From assembly GCA_944381165.1 (NCBI GenBank), contig CALWKC010000029.1:1-35891 (forward strand): a stretch of 35,891 bases of DNA, read 5' to 3'. The translations under genes were made by a program, and so were the position numbers. Of this stretch, positions 22,706 through 31,576 are shown in pieces. The notes beneath the pieces were generated by a model, which had not been told where the DNA came from, did no database searches, and worked only from the letters and a program-made list of their open reading frames with translations. Source of the stretch: an uncultured Lachnospira sp. Lineage in GTDB: Bacteria; Bacillota; Clostridia; Lachnospirales; Lachnospiraceae. Every line of letters begins with the position of its first letter. The stretch's first letter is position 1.

Positions 22706-24631
22706 TTATTTTAACGCCTTTTTTTCCTGAAGCTTTGTACCGGAAAATTCATAGACAGCGACACCGTACTTAGGCAAATCAACAAGCAGCGACTGTGAAT
22801 ACCCGTCGCAGTCTCCCTTCACCGCAGTCATTGTCTTTTTCTGAGAAGCCTCATCGCTTCCGAGAACAAGCTTATATTTTCCCTTTACCGGAACACCTAC
22901 GCGGAACTTTTTGCGCTCCACAGGCGTAAAGCTTAAAATAAACAACAGGTGCTTCTTGCCGTCAGGACTTACGCGTACAAACGAATAGACGCTGTTATCC
23001 TTATCATTAGCGTTAATCCAGCGAAATCCCTCAGGTTTGTAATCCGTTTCATACAGGCATCTGTAAGTTTTGTAGAGGTTCATACACCTTTTGGTAAACT
23101 TCTGCATATCAGAGTGACTCTTATCCTCGAGCAGATACCAGTCTAACGATCTCTTCTCACTCCACTCGTTCCACTGTCCGAATTCCTGTCCCATAAAGAG
23201 CAGCTTCTTTCCCGGATGTCCGCACATATATGCGTAAGCCAGTTTCAGATTTGCAAACTTCTCCTCTCTGTCTCCCGGCATCTTCCCAAGCATTGAACAT
23301 TTTAAATGCACAACCTCATCGTGAGACAGCACAAGAATAAAATTCTCGCTGTATGCATACATAAGGCTGAAAGTCAGCTTTCCGTGATTAAATTTTCTGA
23401 AATAAGGATCAAGCTTCATATATTCGAGGAAATCATGCATCCAGCCCATATTCCACTTAAATGTAAATCCGAGGCATTCTCCCTCATCCGGGTCTCCGCT
23501 GACATTAGGCCAGGCTGTTGACTCCTCGGCAATAGTGATTGCCTGCGGGAATCGCTTCCTCATCATGCTGTTAAAATGCTTTAAAAAGCTCATAGCCTCG
23601 AGATTGCCGTTTCCGCCGTATTTATTAGGCACCCAGTTTCCCTCTGTTCTGCCGTAGTCGAGATACAGCATTGATGCAACTGCGTCCACTCTCAGTCCGT
23701 CAACGTGAAACTTATCTACCCAGTACATGCCGTTTGCAATAAGGAAGTTGGATACTTCATTCTTACTGTAGTCAAAAACCTTGGTTCCCCAGTCAGGATG
23801 CTCCCCTTTTCTGGTATCGGCATATTCATAAACACAGCTTCCGTCAAAATTCGCCAGTCCGTGCGCATCCTTTGGAAAATGAGCAGGTACCCAGTCGAGA
23901 ATAACACCTATTCCCTTATTGTGCATATAATTCACAAAATACATAAAATCCTTAGGTGTACCGTATCTGGCTGTAGGAGCATAATAGCCCGTAACCTGAT
24001 AGCCCCATGATCCGTCAAACGGATATTCGGCAATTCCCATAAGCTCTACATGCGTGTAGCCCATATCAGAGACATAATCCGCAAGCTCATGGGCAATATC
24101 ACGGTAATTCATATAACCGTCCTCTGTGCCGTCATCAAGCTTTTTCCATGAGCCTATGTGACACTCATATATAGACATAGGCGCTGATAAATGGTCCTCT
24201 TTTTTCTTATTTGAAACCCAATCGTCATCCGTCCACTCAAATCCGCTCAAATCGGTAATCACTGACGCCGTCTCAGGCCTGAGCTGCGAGGCGTTGGCAT
24301 ATGGATCCGCCTTATAAAGAGCCTCTCCGCTCTGTGAAATAATAAGAAACTTATAGCATTGTCCGGCTCTGGCTCCTGGAATAAACAGCTCATACACTCC
24401 GCCGTCGGAAACAGGCTTCATATCATAGCCGTATGCTTTCCAGCCATTGAAATCTCCTACTACGTAGACATCCTTTGCCTTAGGCGCCCAGACCGCAAAA
24501 TATACGCCCTCTTCTCCGTCCTTTACCGCCAAATGCGCACCCATTTTATTGTAAATTTCGTAATGCGTACCCTGACCGAACAAATATGTATCAAACTTCG
24601 TCATAAAAATCTCTGTTGTGTCTTTGTTCAT
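22706..24631 (-). CDS. glgB: 1,4-alpha-glucan branching enzyme
   Basis: Transfers alpha-1,4 segments to form alpha-1,6 branches in glycogen. The 641-residue protein has an N-terminal CBM48 domain (about 35-125, VYFAVWAPKAKDVYVVGDFN), a GH13 barrel and a C-terminal beta domain. The active site is complete: nucleophile Asp316 (GLRVDAVASML), acid/base Glu369 (IAEESTAW) and the SHDEVVH block. It starts at the ATG at 24631 (MNKDTTEIFMTKFD), with GGAAGGG upstream; the in-frame extension to 24670 is not protein-like. It is shorter than the E. coli enzyme because the extra N-terminal domain is absent. It is transcribed alone, between an extended -10 promoter and its own terminator, and pairs functionally with glgP and the GH13 gene. 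Confidence 0.95.
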   Translation of the reverse strand: MNKDTTEIFMTKFDTYLFGQGTHYEIYNKMGAHLAVKDGEEGVYFAVWAPKAKDVYVVGDFNGWKAYGYDMKPVSDGGVYELFIPGARAGQCYKFLIISQSGEALYKADPYANASQLRPETASVITDLSGFEWTDDDWVSNKKKEDHLSAPMSIYECHIGSWKKLDDGTEDGYMNYRDIAHELADYVSDMGYTHVELMGIAEYPFDGSWGYQVTGYYAPTARYGTPKDFMYFVNYMHNKGIGVILDWVPAHFPKDAHGLANFDGSCVYEYADTRKGEHPDWGTKVFDYSKNEVSNFLIANGMYWVDKFHVDGLRVDAVASMLYLDYGRTEGNWVPNKYGGNGNLEAMSFLKHFNSMMRKRFPQAITIAEESTAWPNVSGDPDEGECLGFTFKWNMGWMHDFLEYMKLDPYFRKFNHGKLTFSLMYAYSENFILVLSHDEVVHLKCSMLGKMPGDREEKFANLKLAYAYMCGHPGKKLLFMGQEFGQWNEWSEKRSLDWYLLEDKSHSDMQKFTKRCMNLYKTYRCLYETDYKPEGFRWINANDKDNSVYSFVRVSPDGKKHLLFILSFTPVERKKFRVGVPVKGKYKLVLGSDEASQKKTMTAVKGDCDGYSQSLLVDLPKYGVAVYEFSGTKLQEKKALK

Positions 24632-24737
24632 AAAATCAACCCTTCCGTCATATATATTTATATGCGGCATATATACAAGCTATGCCGACTTTTACTTAAT
24701 TATCCCCGCCTATTCTGCACGCATGTTTATTAAGTTG

Positions 24738-24746
24738 AGTATAACA
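24738..24746 (-). promoter_or_regulatory. Extended -10 promoter of glgB
   Basis: On the minus strand TG-T-TATACT (24746 down to 24738) gives an extended -10 box in an AT-rich region. No good -35 is visible. The leader would be about 100 nt. Confidence 0.4.
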
Positions 24747-24797
24747 TAAACAATAATAAATTACTATTAAATTTTTATACCCAATCACTACTCATTG

Positions 24798-24845
24798 TGA
24801 TATACTTGTTGGGTGTCAGATATTCCGGATAAAGTTTTTTATCCG
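24798..24845 (+). promoter_or_regulatory. Promoter and leader hairpin of the MraY-family gene
   Basis: TG-A-TATACT (24798-24806) is an extended -10 box. Downstream the leader holds an 8-bp hairpin, CGGATAAA (24826-24833) and TTTATCCG (24838-24845), followed by an AAGGAG ribosome-binding site. Confidence 0.4.
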
Positions 24846-24870
24846 CAACAAAAGTGAAGGAGTACATTTT

Positions 24871-25833
24871 ATGATTTACTATTTAATCGGTTACGATTAC
24901 ATCAAAATCATCACATTTATAAGCGTTATTTTTGCATTTGCGCTGACCTGTATTTTAATTGTACTTGGAAAGAATACGCTTCCGCGAGACGCAGGACGTG
25001 CCTATGCAATCAACGGCTCCAAATCTGTCGGAAAGCCGAGGGGAGCGGGAATTATATTTATTCTCACATTTACATTTTCAAGTGTTATTTTTATCCCGAT
25101 GGACGCCGAAATGGTTATTTACCTTATACTCATCCTGGCAGCAATGCTCAGCGGCTATCTGGACGACAGCTCTCAGACCCCATGGGGTGAATTAAAAAAG
25201 GGACTTATTGATTTAGCAATAGCCATAATGGCAGCCGTAACATATTTACACTACAATCCGAACACATTTGAGTTGTCATTTTGGTCAAAAACAGTAACTT
25301 TAAATCCGGTTATATACGGCATCCTGATTGTTATTCTCATCTGGGCAAGCATTAATGTAACCAACTGCTCCGATGGCGTTGACGGTCTTTGCGGAACACT
25401 CTCCGCCGTTACGCTTACCTCCTCATATGTTCTTTTTAAGATTTATGAGCTCGAGCCTTACTTCAGACACACTATCCTTCTGATGGTTGTTTGCATACTC
25501 GGTTATTTATGGTTTAACGCTTCTCCGAGCAAGCTTCTGATGGGAGATGCGGGCTCGCGGGCAATAGGCTTATTTATCGCGTTTGCGTTTTTAAAGCTTC
25601 ACCACCCGCTGCTGTATATTCCTATGGCTTTAATGCTTATCATTGACGGAGGTCTGGGACTTGTAAAGGTTTCGTTTATGAGATTTCTCCACATAAATAT
25701 TTTTAAGAAGCTGCGCACGCCTGTTCACGACCACATGCGGAAAAACCGCGACTGGTCTGATTCTCAGGTTGTATTCCGCTTTACTATAATTCAGGTTGTA
25801 ATATGTCTCGGAATTATATATGCAGTTATGTAA
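24871..25833 (+). CDS. Orphan MraY-family phosphoglycosyltransferase
   Basis: An integral membrane enzyme of the polyprenyl-phosphate N-acetylhexosamine-1-phosphate transferase family, to which MraY (lipid I synthesis), WecA and TagO belong. The 320 residues hold about ten hydrophobic segments. Catalytic Asp98-Asp99 (GYLDDS), the NCSDGVDGL block (165-172) and GDAGSRAIG (225-233) are present. The MraY-specific His motif T-P-x-H-H-H reads TPVHDH (283-288), keeping two of three histidines and favouring an MraY origin over WecA/TagO. The N-terminal KPRGAG corresponds to the MraY block usually read as T-P-T-M-G-G. It stands alone on the plus strand, away from division or wall genes, with an AAGGAG site and a terminator. 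It is probably a second MraY-type enzyme for another undecaprenyl-linked product; substrate unknown. Confidence 0.8.
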   Translation: MIYYLIGYDYIKIITFISVIFAFALTCILIVLGKNTLPRDAGRAYAINGSKSVGKPRGAGIIFILTFTFSSVIFIPMDAEMVIYLILILAAMLSGYLDDSSQTPWGELKKGLIDLAIAIMAAVTYLHYNPNTFELSFWSKTVTLNPVIYGILIVILIWASINVTNCSDGVDGLCGTLSAVTLTSSYVLFKIYELEPYFRHTILLMVVCILGYLWFNASPSKLLMGDAGSRAIGLFIAFAFLKLHHPLLYIPMALMLIIDGGLGLVKVSFMRFLHINIFKKLRTPVHDHMRKNRDWSDSQVVFRFTIIQVVICLGIIYAVM

Positions 25834-25880
25834 AAAACCGGGCTGCCGTACTGAATAATCTGTACGGCAGTCCGGTTTTT
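25833..25880. terminator. Bidirectional terminator
   Basis: AAAAACCGG and GCTGCCGTAC pair with GTACGGCAG and CCGGTTTTT to give a strong hairpin with an A-run on one side and a T-run on the other. It separates the convergent MraY-family and exonuclease genes and touches the ends of both. Confidence 0.85.
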
Positions 25881-26842
25881 CACAGCTGGCTCTCTTTTTT
25901 TCTCATCATTCTCCTGTGTTCTTTTTCCTTCTGCTGACGCTGCTTTATTTTCTTAGCGCCGTCTTCATCAGTAAATTTAAAAATTCTCACCGCATAATAT
26001 ATTCCGTCATCCGTGCTTTTTATCCTGAAACGTCCTTTAATCATTCCGTGCTCCTGACACAAAAAAAGCCCGTAATTTGATTTATTATTTGTTGAAAACC
26101 ATTTAATAAGCCTTTTCATCGGCTTACCGCACTTAAAGCATCTGCACGCCCTGACCTCTCTGTCAGAAGCCGCAGCCTCCCTGTCGGGAAAGCCTCTCGA
26201 AACATACTTCTGATAATTTCCGAAATCAAGATATATCTCCTGTTTTTTATTTTGTGGAATTACATGTGTATCCACACTGTAAAAACCTTTAACACGCTCA
26301 AAATCAAGCTGTTTTAAAATCTGTGCCGTGTATCTGGCATCGCTCCCCGCACTGTGGTAGCCCCAAAGTTCATCCATTCCAAGCGCTTCAATGGCATGCT
26401 TCAGAGTTATTCTGCTCTTTCCGTCCTGAAAACACAAACTGTACAGCTTCTGCAAATCATAAAACAAAAACGGCATTGGGAAATTATAATCTATTTTATA
26501 GTAATCAAGATTTCGCTGAAGCTCGGTAAGGTCTGTCTGCCCCCATGTACAGAAAATATAATCATCTCCGCACCATTCCAAAAAATCATGAGCGACCTCA
26601 CAGAAATCATATCCAATCTCACTGAGCTCCTCAATCGTAACATTCAAAAGCTCCTCAACCTTTTTGTGCAGCTTTAGATAAACAGCCGGACGCACATATC
26701 GGTCAAACTGGCAGATTTCATTAAAATTCTCATCAAGCTTAACCGCCCCGATTTGTATAATCTCAAACGGAATACGGTTATTTGAGCATATTTTTCCGTC
26801 TGCGCTCTGATTCCATTCCAAATCCAATACAATATAGTTCAT
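25880..26842 (-). CDS. DEDDh 3'-5' exonuclease (RNase T/DnaQ-like) with C-terminal Cys cluster
   Basis: The 320-residue protein begins with the exonuclease I motif (MNYIVLDLEW, acidic residues Asp7 and Glu9). Motif II follows (CTWGQTDLTELQ) and motif III is GYHSAGSDARYTAQIL, giving His and Asp of the DEDDh set. It resembles the KapD/ERI-1-like group. After about residue 215 comes a separate region with CRCFKCGKPM and LFLCQEHG, a probable small zinc-binding or treble-clef-like element, then a basic tail (KKIKQRQQKEKEHRR) suited to nucleic-acid contact. The start is the ATG at 26842 with AAAGGA upstream; the longer frame to 26956 only translates repeat copy 4. Substrate, RNA or DNA, cannot be decided. 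Confidence 0.8.
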   Translation of the reverse strand: MNYIVLDLEWNQSADGKICSNNRIPFEIIQIGAVKLDENFNEICQFDRYVRPAVYLKLHKKVEELLNVTIEELSEIGYDFCEVAHDFLEWCGDDYIFCTWGQTDLTELQRNLDYYKIDYNFPMPFLFYDLQKLYSLCFQDGKSRITLKHAIEALGMDELWGYHSAGSDARYTAQILKQLDFERVKGFYSVDTHVIPQNKKQEIYLDFGNYQKYVSRGFPDREAAASDREVRACRCFKCGKPMKRLIKWFSTNNKSNYGLFLCQEHGMIKGRFRIKSTDDGIYYAVRIFKFTDEDGAKKIKQRQQKEKEHRRMMRKKESQL

Positions 26843-26871
26843 GGAATATTCCTTTCTGAGTCTTCGTAAAA

Positions 26872-26915
26872 AAAGTGTTCGCCTGCGAACTCTTTCGTGA
26901 GGCGCGGATTCGTAA
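26872..26915 (+). repeat. 44-nt dispersed palindromic repeat, copy 4
   Basis: Arms AAAGTGTTCGC - CT - GCGAACTCTTT and tail CGTGAGGCGCGGATTCGTAA. It sits about 30 bp upstream of the exonuclease start. The GGCGCGGA of the tail pairs with TCCGCGCC just downstream (about 26930-26937), extending the fold. Confidence 0.8.
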
Positions 26916-26951
26916 GAATAATTACCTTTCCGCGCCTCTGCGAGCCTGCGG

Positions 26952-27004
26952 AGCATTTTTATTCTATAGGAAGTTCAGAGAACTTTCCTATAGAATAAAA
27001 ATGC
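26952..27004. repeat. Near-perfect 24-bp inverted repeat beside the tRNA
   Basis: The arm starting GCATTTTTATTCTATAGG (from 26952) and its complement ending at 27004 pair over 24 bp with one bulged T and a loop of three bases. It overlaps the last bases of the tRNA terminator, so two hairpins compete for the same DNA. Confidence 0.7.
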
Positions 27005-27028
27005 TGAAAGCCCCTTAAGACTTTCAGC
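27003..27028 (-). terminator. Terminator of the tRNA-Arg gene
   Basis: GCTGAAAG (27003-27010) and CTTTCAGC (27021-27028) form an 8-bp stem. On the minus strand ATTTTTATTC follows. It begins 8 nt after the tRNA end. Confidence 0.7.
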
Positions 27029-27035
27029 TCTAAGA

Positions 27036-27107
27036 TGTTCCCACCCAGAGTCGAACTGGGGATTGAGACTTAGGAGGTCCCCGTTATATCCACTTAACTA
27101 TGAGAAC
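27036..27107 (-). tRNA. trnR: tRNA-Arg (anticodon CCU)
   Basis: The minus strand folds as a full cloverleaf of 72 nt. The acceptor stem is GTTCTCA/TGGGAAC (one G-U pair), the D stem GTTA/TAAC, and the anticodon stem GGGAC/GTCTC around the loop CTCCTAA, giving anticodon CCU for AGG. The variable loop has four bases and the T stem is CCCAG/CTGGG with TTCGACT. The discriminator is A and no CCA is encoded. A TACAAT box a few bases upstream is a likely -10. Confidence 0.93.
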
Positions 27108-27153
27108 GTACATTGTAAACTCCACTGACATTATCCTTGCCGTGAATTTATCC

Positions 27154-27195
27154 TTAGTGCACGGCGGGGGCTTATAAGCTCCCGCCAAGCACTAA
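27154..27195. repeat. 42-bp dyad between chemoreceptor gene and tRNA
   Basis: TTAGTGC, GGCGGG and the palindrome GCTTATAAGC are mirrored by CCCGCC and GCACTAA (27154-27160 with 27189-27195). It probably ends the chemoreceptor transcript, although no T-run follows on either strand. Confidence 0.55.
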
Positions 27196-27232
27196 ATATT
27201 CTAACACATTTTACATATAAGGTCAAATAGTA

Positions 27233-29302
27233 TTAAAGCTTAAACTTGTCAATCGCATCCTTTAACGCCACTGCAACCTCATCAAGCTCAATCGTACACT
27301 GGTTAAGATTATGCATTGTCGCATTTACTTCCTCTGCCGAAGCAGTTACCTCTTCTGCTGCCGCCGCTGTCTGAGTAGAAATAGACGCCACATCTTCCAT
27401 TTTCTCAACAACATTCTTTCTGTTGCCGTCCATCTCGACATTGAGCTTAGAAATATTATCGAGACCTTCTTTAAGAGCATTCACGGAATTAGAAATTGTA
27501 TTGAATAATTCCTTTGCATCCTGTATAGAAAGGTTCTGCTCCGTAATAATTCCGTCTGTCTCGTCAAGCGTCTTTTCCACAAGAGAAGATTTATCTGAAA
27601 TCTCATTTACAATCTGCTTAATTTCATCTGTTGATGCCTGTGACTGCTCGGCAAGCTTTCTTATCTCGTCCGCAACTACCGCAAAGCCTCTTCCGCTCTC
27701 TCCGGCTCTTGCGGCTTCAATACTTGCGTTCAGTGACAGGAGATTGGTCTGCTCCGTAATTTCCGTAATCGCATCAGATATAAAATTAATCTTCTGTATA
27801 CTCTCTATCATTTCTTCCATAACCTGCTTTGAAAGTCTGGAATTTTCGATAGACTGCTGCGCCTTTCCTATAAGGTTGTCAACTATGCCGATACCCTGAT
27901 TGCTGAGCTTCTGAGTCTCTGCCGACATATCGTTTATATCGTCCACATATGCTTTAGTCTCATGCAGCTTCTCCGCAAGGTTTTCTACCTCTTTAGTAGC
28001 GTTGCTTGTGCTCTCCGCCTGTCCGACTGCTCCGAGAGACACACTCTGAATTGCCTCAGATACCTGATTTACAGTCTCTGTTGTAGTTCTGCTGATTTCG
28101 GAAATATTTTCTGATGAGCTTATAATTGTTTCCGAGCGCTCCTCTACATCCTTTATCAACACAGCTACATTATTAACCATTTCATTAAAATTATTTTCGA
28201 GAACACCAAATTCATTTTTCTTTTTAACCGGAATTCTCTGTGTGAGGTCTCCCGATGCAACATTTTTCATTACAATGTTGATTTTCTTTATCTCTTTTGT
28301 AAATGTCATGGTAACCAGAACAGCAATAATAATTCCTATAACAAATGAAATAACACCCGCGCGCAGCGTAGCCGCCGTTATCTTTGAGATAACATCCGCC
28401 GTCTCGCTGTCGCTGACAAAGCCAATAAGCGTCCAGCCTGTAACCTCATCCTTAGACGTTATAACCTGAACATTCTCACCGTTAATCTTTTCCGAGAAGG
28501 CATGAATATTGTAAATCTCCTCATCTGAAAAAGAATTGAGTTCATTCCAGAAACCGAGTGACGATACGCTTCCGTCACAGTATGTATTTTTCTCGTTGTC
28601 CACAAGAATATCGCCGTTTCCGTTTACAAGAAGAACATATCCTGTATTCAAAAGACCTATATTCTGAACGTAATCGGTCAGCTCCGAAAAATCAATATCC
28701 ATTCCGACTACGCCGTAATTCTGTCCGTCTGTGTATTTAATTTCCTGTGAAACAGTAAAAATAGTATTTCCTGTCTGCTCGTCGGTATATGGCTCGCTTA
28801 TATACGCGAAAATTCCCGACCTTGACTCAAGTCCTATACTCTCACTGTACCAGTTTTTTGACGTATCATTTACACCCGTCTCGGTCGTCTTTTTATTTGT
28901 GGTTTTTCCTGTTGCCTCATTAGGCTCTACCCAGCCCGTAATCCTGTAGCCGGTATTAGTTGTAAAAAACGCTCTCTCCGCTCCGCTTGTAACCTTTACA
29001 GAAGCGCAAAGCGAATCCTGAATAGCCGTGATATTTGTATTTATATCACCCTGGTCTTCCATATGCTTTATCTCATTTTTACGCGTCAGCAAATCAACAG
29101 GCTGACTGAGTGTTTTCAGGTAAGTCTCAAAACCCTTTTTTGTCTCCTGAAGCGTCTGCTCGCTCGTGAGCTGCATGCTTGTCCGCTGAGCTTTTTCTGT
29201 CGTTATCGTAACGTCAACAGACAAAATGATTGTAGGTATGGCTATAGCTATAATAAAAAATATAACAAGCTGTACTCCTATCCCTCTTATCTTTTTCCTC
29301 AT
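27233..29302 (-). CDS. Methyl-accepting chemotaxis protein (dCache type)
   Basis: A transmembrane chemoreceptor that passes ligand signals to CheW/CheA. The 689 residues run in the usual order: membrane segment 1 (about 9-30, [18 protein letters not shown]), a large extracellular double-Cache domain (about 35-315) with the NWYSES and [13 protein letters not shown] Cache features, membrane segment 2 (about 320-345), a HAMP domain and a long cytoplasmic coiled coil. The signalling hairpin tip is [19 protein letters not shown], followed by [18 protein letters not shown]. The start is set at the ATG at 29302 (MRKKIRGIG), nine bases after GGAG; an ATG three codons earlier sits on top of that site. 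No C-terminal CheR-tether pentapeptide is seen. The ligand is not predictable; dCache receptors often bind amino acids or other small molecules. It fits the flagellar genes nearby. Confidence 0.92.
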   Translation of the reverse strand: MRKKIRGIGVQLVIFFIIAIAIPTIILSVDVTITTEKAQRTSMQLTSEQTLQETKKGFETYLKTLSQPVDLLTRKNEIKHMEDQGDINTNITAIQDSLCASVKVTSGAERAFFTTNTGYRITGWVEPNEATGKTTNKKTTETGVNDTSKNWYSESIGLESRSGIFAYISEPYTDEQTGNTIFTVSQEIKYTDGQNYGVVGMDIDFSELTDYVQNIGLLNTGYVLLVNGNGDILVDNEKNTYCDGSVSSLGFWNELNSFSDEEIYNIHAFSEKINGENVQVITSKDEVTGWTLIGFVSDSETADVISKITAATLRAGVISFVIGIIIAVLVTMTFTKEIKKINIVMKNVASGDLTQRIPVKKKNEFGVLENNFNEMVNNVAVLIKDVEERSETIISSSENISEISRTTTETVNQVSEAIQSVSLGAVGQAESTSNATKEVENLAEKLHETKAYVDDINDMSAETQKLSNQGIGIVDNLIGKAQQSIENSRLSKQVMEEMIESIQKINFISDAITEITEQTNLLSLNASIEAARAGESGRGFAVVADEIRKLAEQSQASTDEIKQIVNEISDKSSLVEKTLDETDGIITEQNLSIQDAKELFNTISNSVNALKEGLDNISKLNVEMDGNRKNVVEKMEDVASISTQTAAAAEEVTASAEEVNATMHNLNQCTIELDEVAVALKDAIDKFKL

Positions 29303-29367
29303 ATCCTTCATCTCCAATCGTACTTTAAATAAATTTATAATAAATATTCCGTGCAATACAGAATAAT

Positions 29368-30294
29368 TTATCCTTTAAACTTAACATTTCCCTGAAGCCA
29401 TATCTGTCCCTTAAAACGCCTTCCCACAAGAGGTTCTCCGAGAAGATGCTTTTCATTAATTCCAAGCGTAAACACCATATTATTGCAGTCAAGCGTCATA
29501 ATATATATTGTTTCACCCGTGTAGATATTTTGTTCCTTTGACAATTCAAGAATTTCACCTATAACAGAGTACTGGTCACACTCTACGCCGCATGGCATAA
29601 ATGTAGAGTCAACAATAGAGAAAACATCTTCATTTATAATTCTCTGAGAAATTCTTGTGTAAGTGTCAATATCTTCTATCGTGAGGCTTTCCATCGCCTC
29701 CTCGTCTCCGTTTTTTGCCGCAGCGATAAGCTTTCTTCTCTTTTTTTCAGCATCAATATTTTTTTTTGAATTTCGCCCGTTCTTACATATAGGCAGTAAA
29801 ATCATTCCGCCAACAGACAGAGCCGACATTACAATTCCGTTTGCCTTTATGGGAGTTTTGCTTATAGCATTTCTCCTATCGGGAATAAACATTTCTTTTT
29901 TAAATCCGGGCCGGCTTATTATGTAATTCATATAATCCATAATATTCTGCAGATAAAAAATTAACGTCACACCCGTTCTCGCTTCATCACAGATAACGGA
30001 GTATGACTCTTTATCGACATGTCTCTCGATTGTAATTTCATCATTTGACGATATTTTTGAGCCTAAAATAAAAGGATAATAATATTCGTAAATAAATTTT
30101 TTCCCCTCATATCTTCCGAATATATAAAGACCCGCAGACGAGCTCACTCTTACTACAGCAGCACCTCTCTTTAACACTTCATTTTTCAGAATATATCCCT
30201 CATCTGTACATTGCTTTACCGCAGAACGAACAAACTTTGCCTCCTGCCTTGAATCCATGTCCGAAAATCCGACAGCACTTAAATATAAATTCAT
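29368..30294 (-). CDS. DUF3881 family protein
   Basis: A 308-residue protein of the Lachnospiraceae-typical DUF3881 family, recognised from the opening ([13 protein letters not shown]), [28 protein letters not shown], the [14 protein letters not shown] block, the [17 protein letters not shown] helix and the ending [13 protein letters not shown] short charged segment (about 170-190, [12 protein letters not shown]) is basic. No catalytic motif is visible and the function is unknown. Its ATG at 30294 lies 13 nt after the stop of the HD-GYP gene with an AGGA site, so both are probably one transcript. That context hints at a cytoplasmic role in signalling or stress, but this is only inference. Confidence 0.75.
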   Translation of the reverse strand: MNLYLSAVGFSDMDSRQEAKFVRSAVKQCTDEGYILKNEVLKRGAAVVRVSSSAGLYIFGRYEGKKFIYEYYYPFILGSKISSNDEITIERHVDKESYSVICDEARTGVTLIFYLQNIMDYMNYIISRPGFKKEMFIPDRRNAISKTPIKANGIVMSALSVGGMILLPICKNGRNSKKNIDAEKKRRKLIAAAKNGDEEAMESLTIEDIDTYTRISQRIINEDVFSIVDSTFMPCGVECDQYSVIGEILELSKEQNIYTGETIYIMTLDCNNMVFTLGINEKHLLGEPLVGRRFKGQIWLQGNVKFKG

Positions 30295-30307
30295 AAAATC
30301 CTCATTC

Positions 30308-31345
30308 CTAAAGTGTATCCACAATAAACACAGTCAGAGCTTTCAATAAATCCACTTCCGTGCGATCCATATATCTGCTTCCGTCGATATGCTTAAGCAT
30401 CCTTATAACAGGTCTGTCAGTTGATTCTTTATTCTGGCGAATAACAATTCCCGTCTCGCCGTCATTTGTGATAACTTTGGTTCCGACAGGATACCACGCA
30501 ACTGTCTCCAGAAACTTCGCGGCTATCGTCGCGTCATATTTTGTTCCTGCGTGAACACGAATATATTCTATTGCCTGGTATACTTTTATTTTTTTATTGC
30601 CTATACCGCTTATTAAACTGTCGTAATCATCACAAAGCGATACTATCTTCACCTCTGATTTGAGCTTTTCCCCCTGCTGGCTGAACGGAAAACCTTTTCC
30701 GTCAATCTGCTCGTGATGCAGTAAAATTATCTCCTTTGCCGCCTCTGTCAGCCACTCCTCCTCCTGAAGCGAACTGTACCCGTAAACCGTATGCTTTTTA
30801 TATTCAAGCGCATCAACAGGTCTCATATCGTCCACTCCCACATTAATGTATGGTACCTGTATGTACTTAAGCCCTATATCATGAAGAATTGCGCCCATTG
30901 AAACATTTCTTACCTGACGGTCATTCATTTTAAGGCGCAGCGCTAAAATCGTCGAAAGCACACATACATTTATGCAATGAGAATACATATCCGTGCTTAT
31001 ATTTCGTATTTCAGTAACAGAGTTGAGCACCTCAGGCTGTGATATTACGCTGTCAATTATCTTAACAGCCTGTTCTCCTATTCTTCTAAGCTCTGCACTG
31101 TGCTTATAAATATGCCTCTCAAGTATTTTTTCGACGACTTCCCTTGAAGATTCGAGTGTCTCTTCCACATCAAAAAACACCTCATCTTTAATATATACCG
31201 CATAGACGTCATAGCTTCTAAGCTTGTCTATATATTCCTGTCTCAATACCGTATCCGACTGTATTAAAACCTGGTCATTGGCAGATAATACAGGAACGGC
31301 AAGTATTTCATTTCCCTCTAAATCATCAATAGCAACCAGTCTCAT
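30308..31345 (-). CDS. HD-GYP domain protein (probable c-di-GMP phosphodiesterase)
   Basis: Enzymes of this type cut cyclic di-GMP to linear or mononucleotide products and so favour motility. The 345-residue protein has an N-terminal region without a receiver domain (1-100) and an HD-GYP domain (about 105-290). Visible ligands are His123, the HD pair His155-Asp156 (AILHDIGL), His185 (EYKKHTVYG), His210-His211-Glu212 and a GYP-loop variant, DGKGFPF, in which Tyr is Phe. A C-terminal domain (about 290-345, VGTKVITNDGETGIVIRQ) is typical of these clostridial proteins. The nearby chemoreceptor and flagellar genes fit a motility link. The ATG at 31345 has a GGGGCGG site. A promoter-like pair lies at 31416-31444. 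Activity on c-di-GMP is inferred. Confidence 0.85.
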   Translation of the reverse strand: MRLVAIDDLEGNEILAVPVLSANDQVLIQSDTVLRQEYIDKLRSYDVYAVYIKDEVFFDVEETLESSREVVEKILERHIYKHSAELRRIGEQAVKIIDSVISQPEVLNSVTEIRNISTDMYSHCINVCVLSTILALRLKMNDRQVRNVSMGAILHDIGLKYIQVPYINVGVDDMRPVDALEYKKHTVYGYSSLQEEEWLTEAAKEIILLHHEQIDGKGFPFSQQGEKLKSEVKIVSLCDDYDSLISGIGNKKIKVYQAIEYIRVHAGTKYDATIAAKFLETVAWYPVGTKVITNDGETGIVIRQNKESTDRPVIRMLKHIDGSRYMDRTEVDLLKALTVFIVDTL

Positions 31346-31415
31346 AAAACCGCCCCGCTTTCTGTAAACTTATACCAAGCAAAGCAGATAATCCCACTTT
31401 TCCTTTATATTTATT

Positions 31416-31444
31416 ACTCTAGCATATTTTTATTATATTTACAA
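31416..31444 (-). promoter_or_regulatory. Possible promoter of the HD-GYP/DUF3881 pair
   Basis: On the minus strand TTGTAA (31439-31444) and TAGAGT (31416-31421) are 17 bp apart in an AT-rich region, about 70 bp before the start codon. Confidence 0.4.
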
Positions 31445-31528
31445 CCTCTATCAACTCAATGAGACATCAAAGGTTACGGATGAGCATAGCACCAAATTAT
31501 CAGCAAAGTTTACTTCGCTGCCTGTAAA

Positions 31529-31563
31529 ACCGCCGGTCAGATTTTATGCTATCCGCCGGCGGT
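31529..31563 (-). terminator. Terminator of serS
   Basis: ACCGCCGG (31529-31536) and CCGGCGGT (31556-31563) form a GC-rich 8-bp stem 14 nt after the serS stop, followed on the minus strand by TTTTAC. Confidence 0.65.
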
Positions 31564-31576
31564 CTGAAATTATATT

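Noticed and set aside
26843-26956. N-terminal extension of the exonuclease gene
   Set aside because: The added codons translate repeat copy 4 and the next hairpin. A ribosome-binding site and the exonuclease motif both point to the ATG at 26842.
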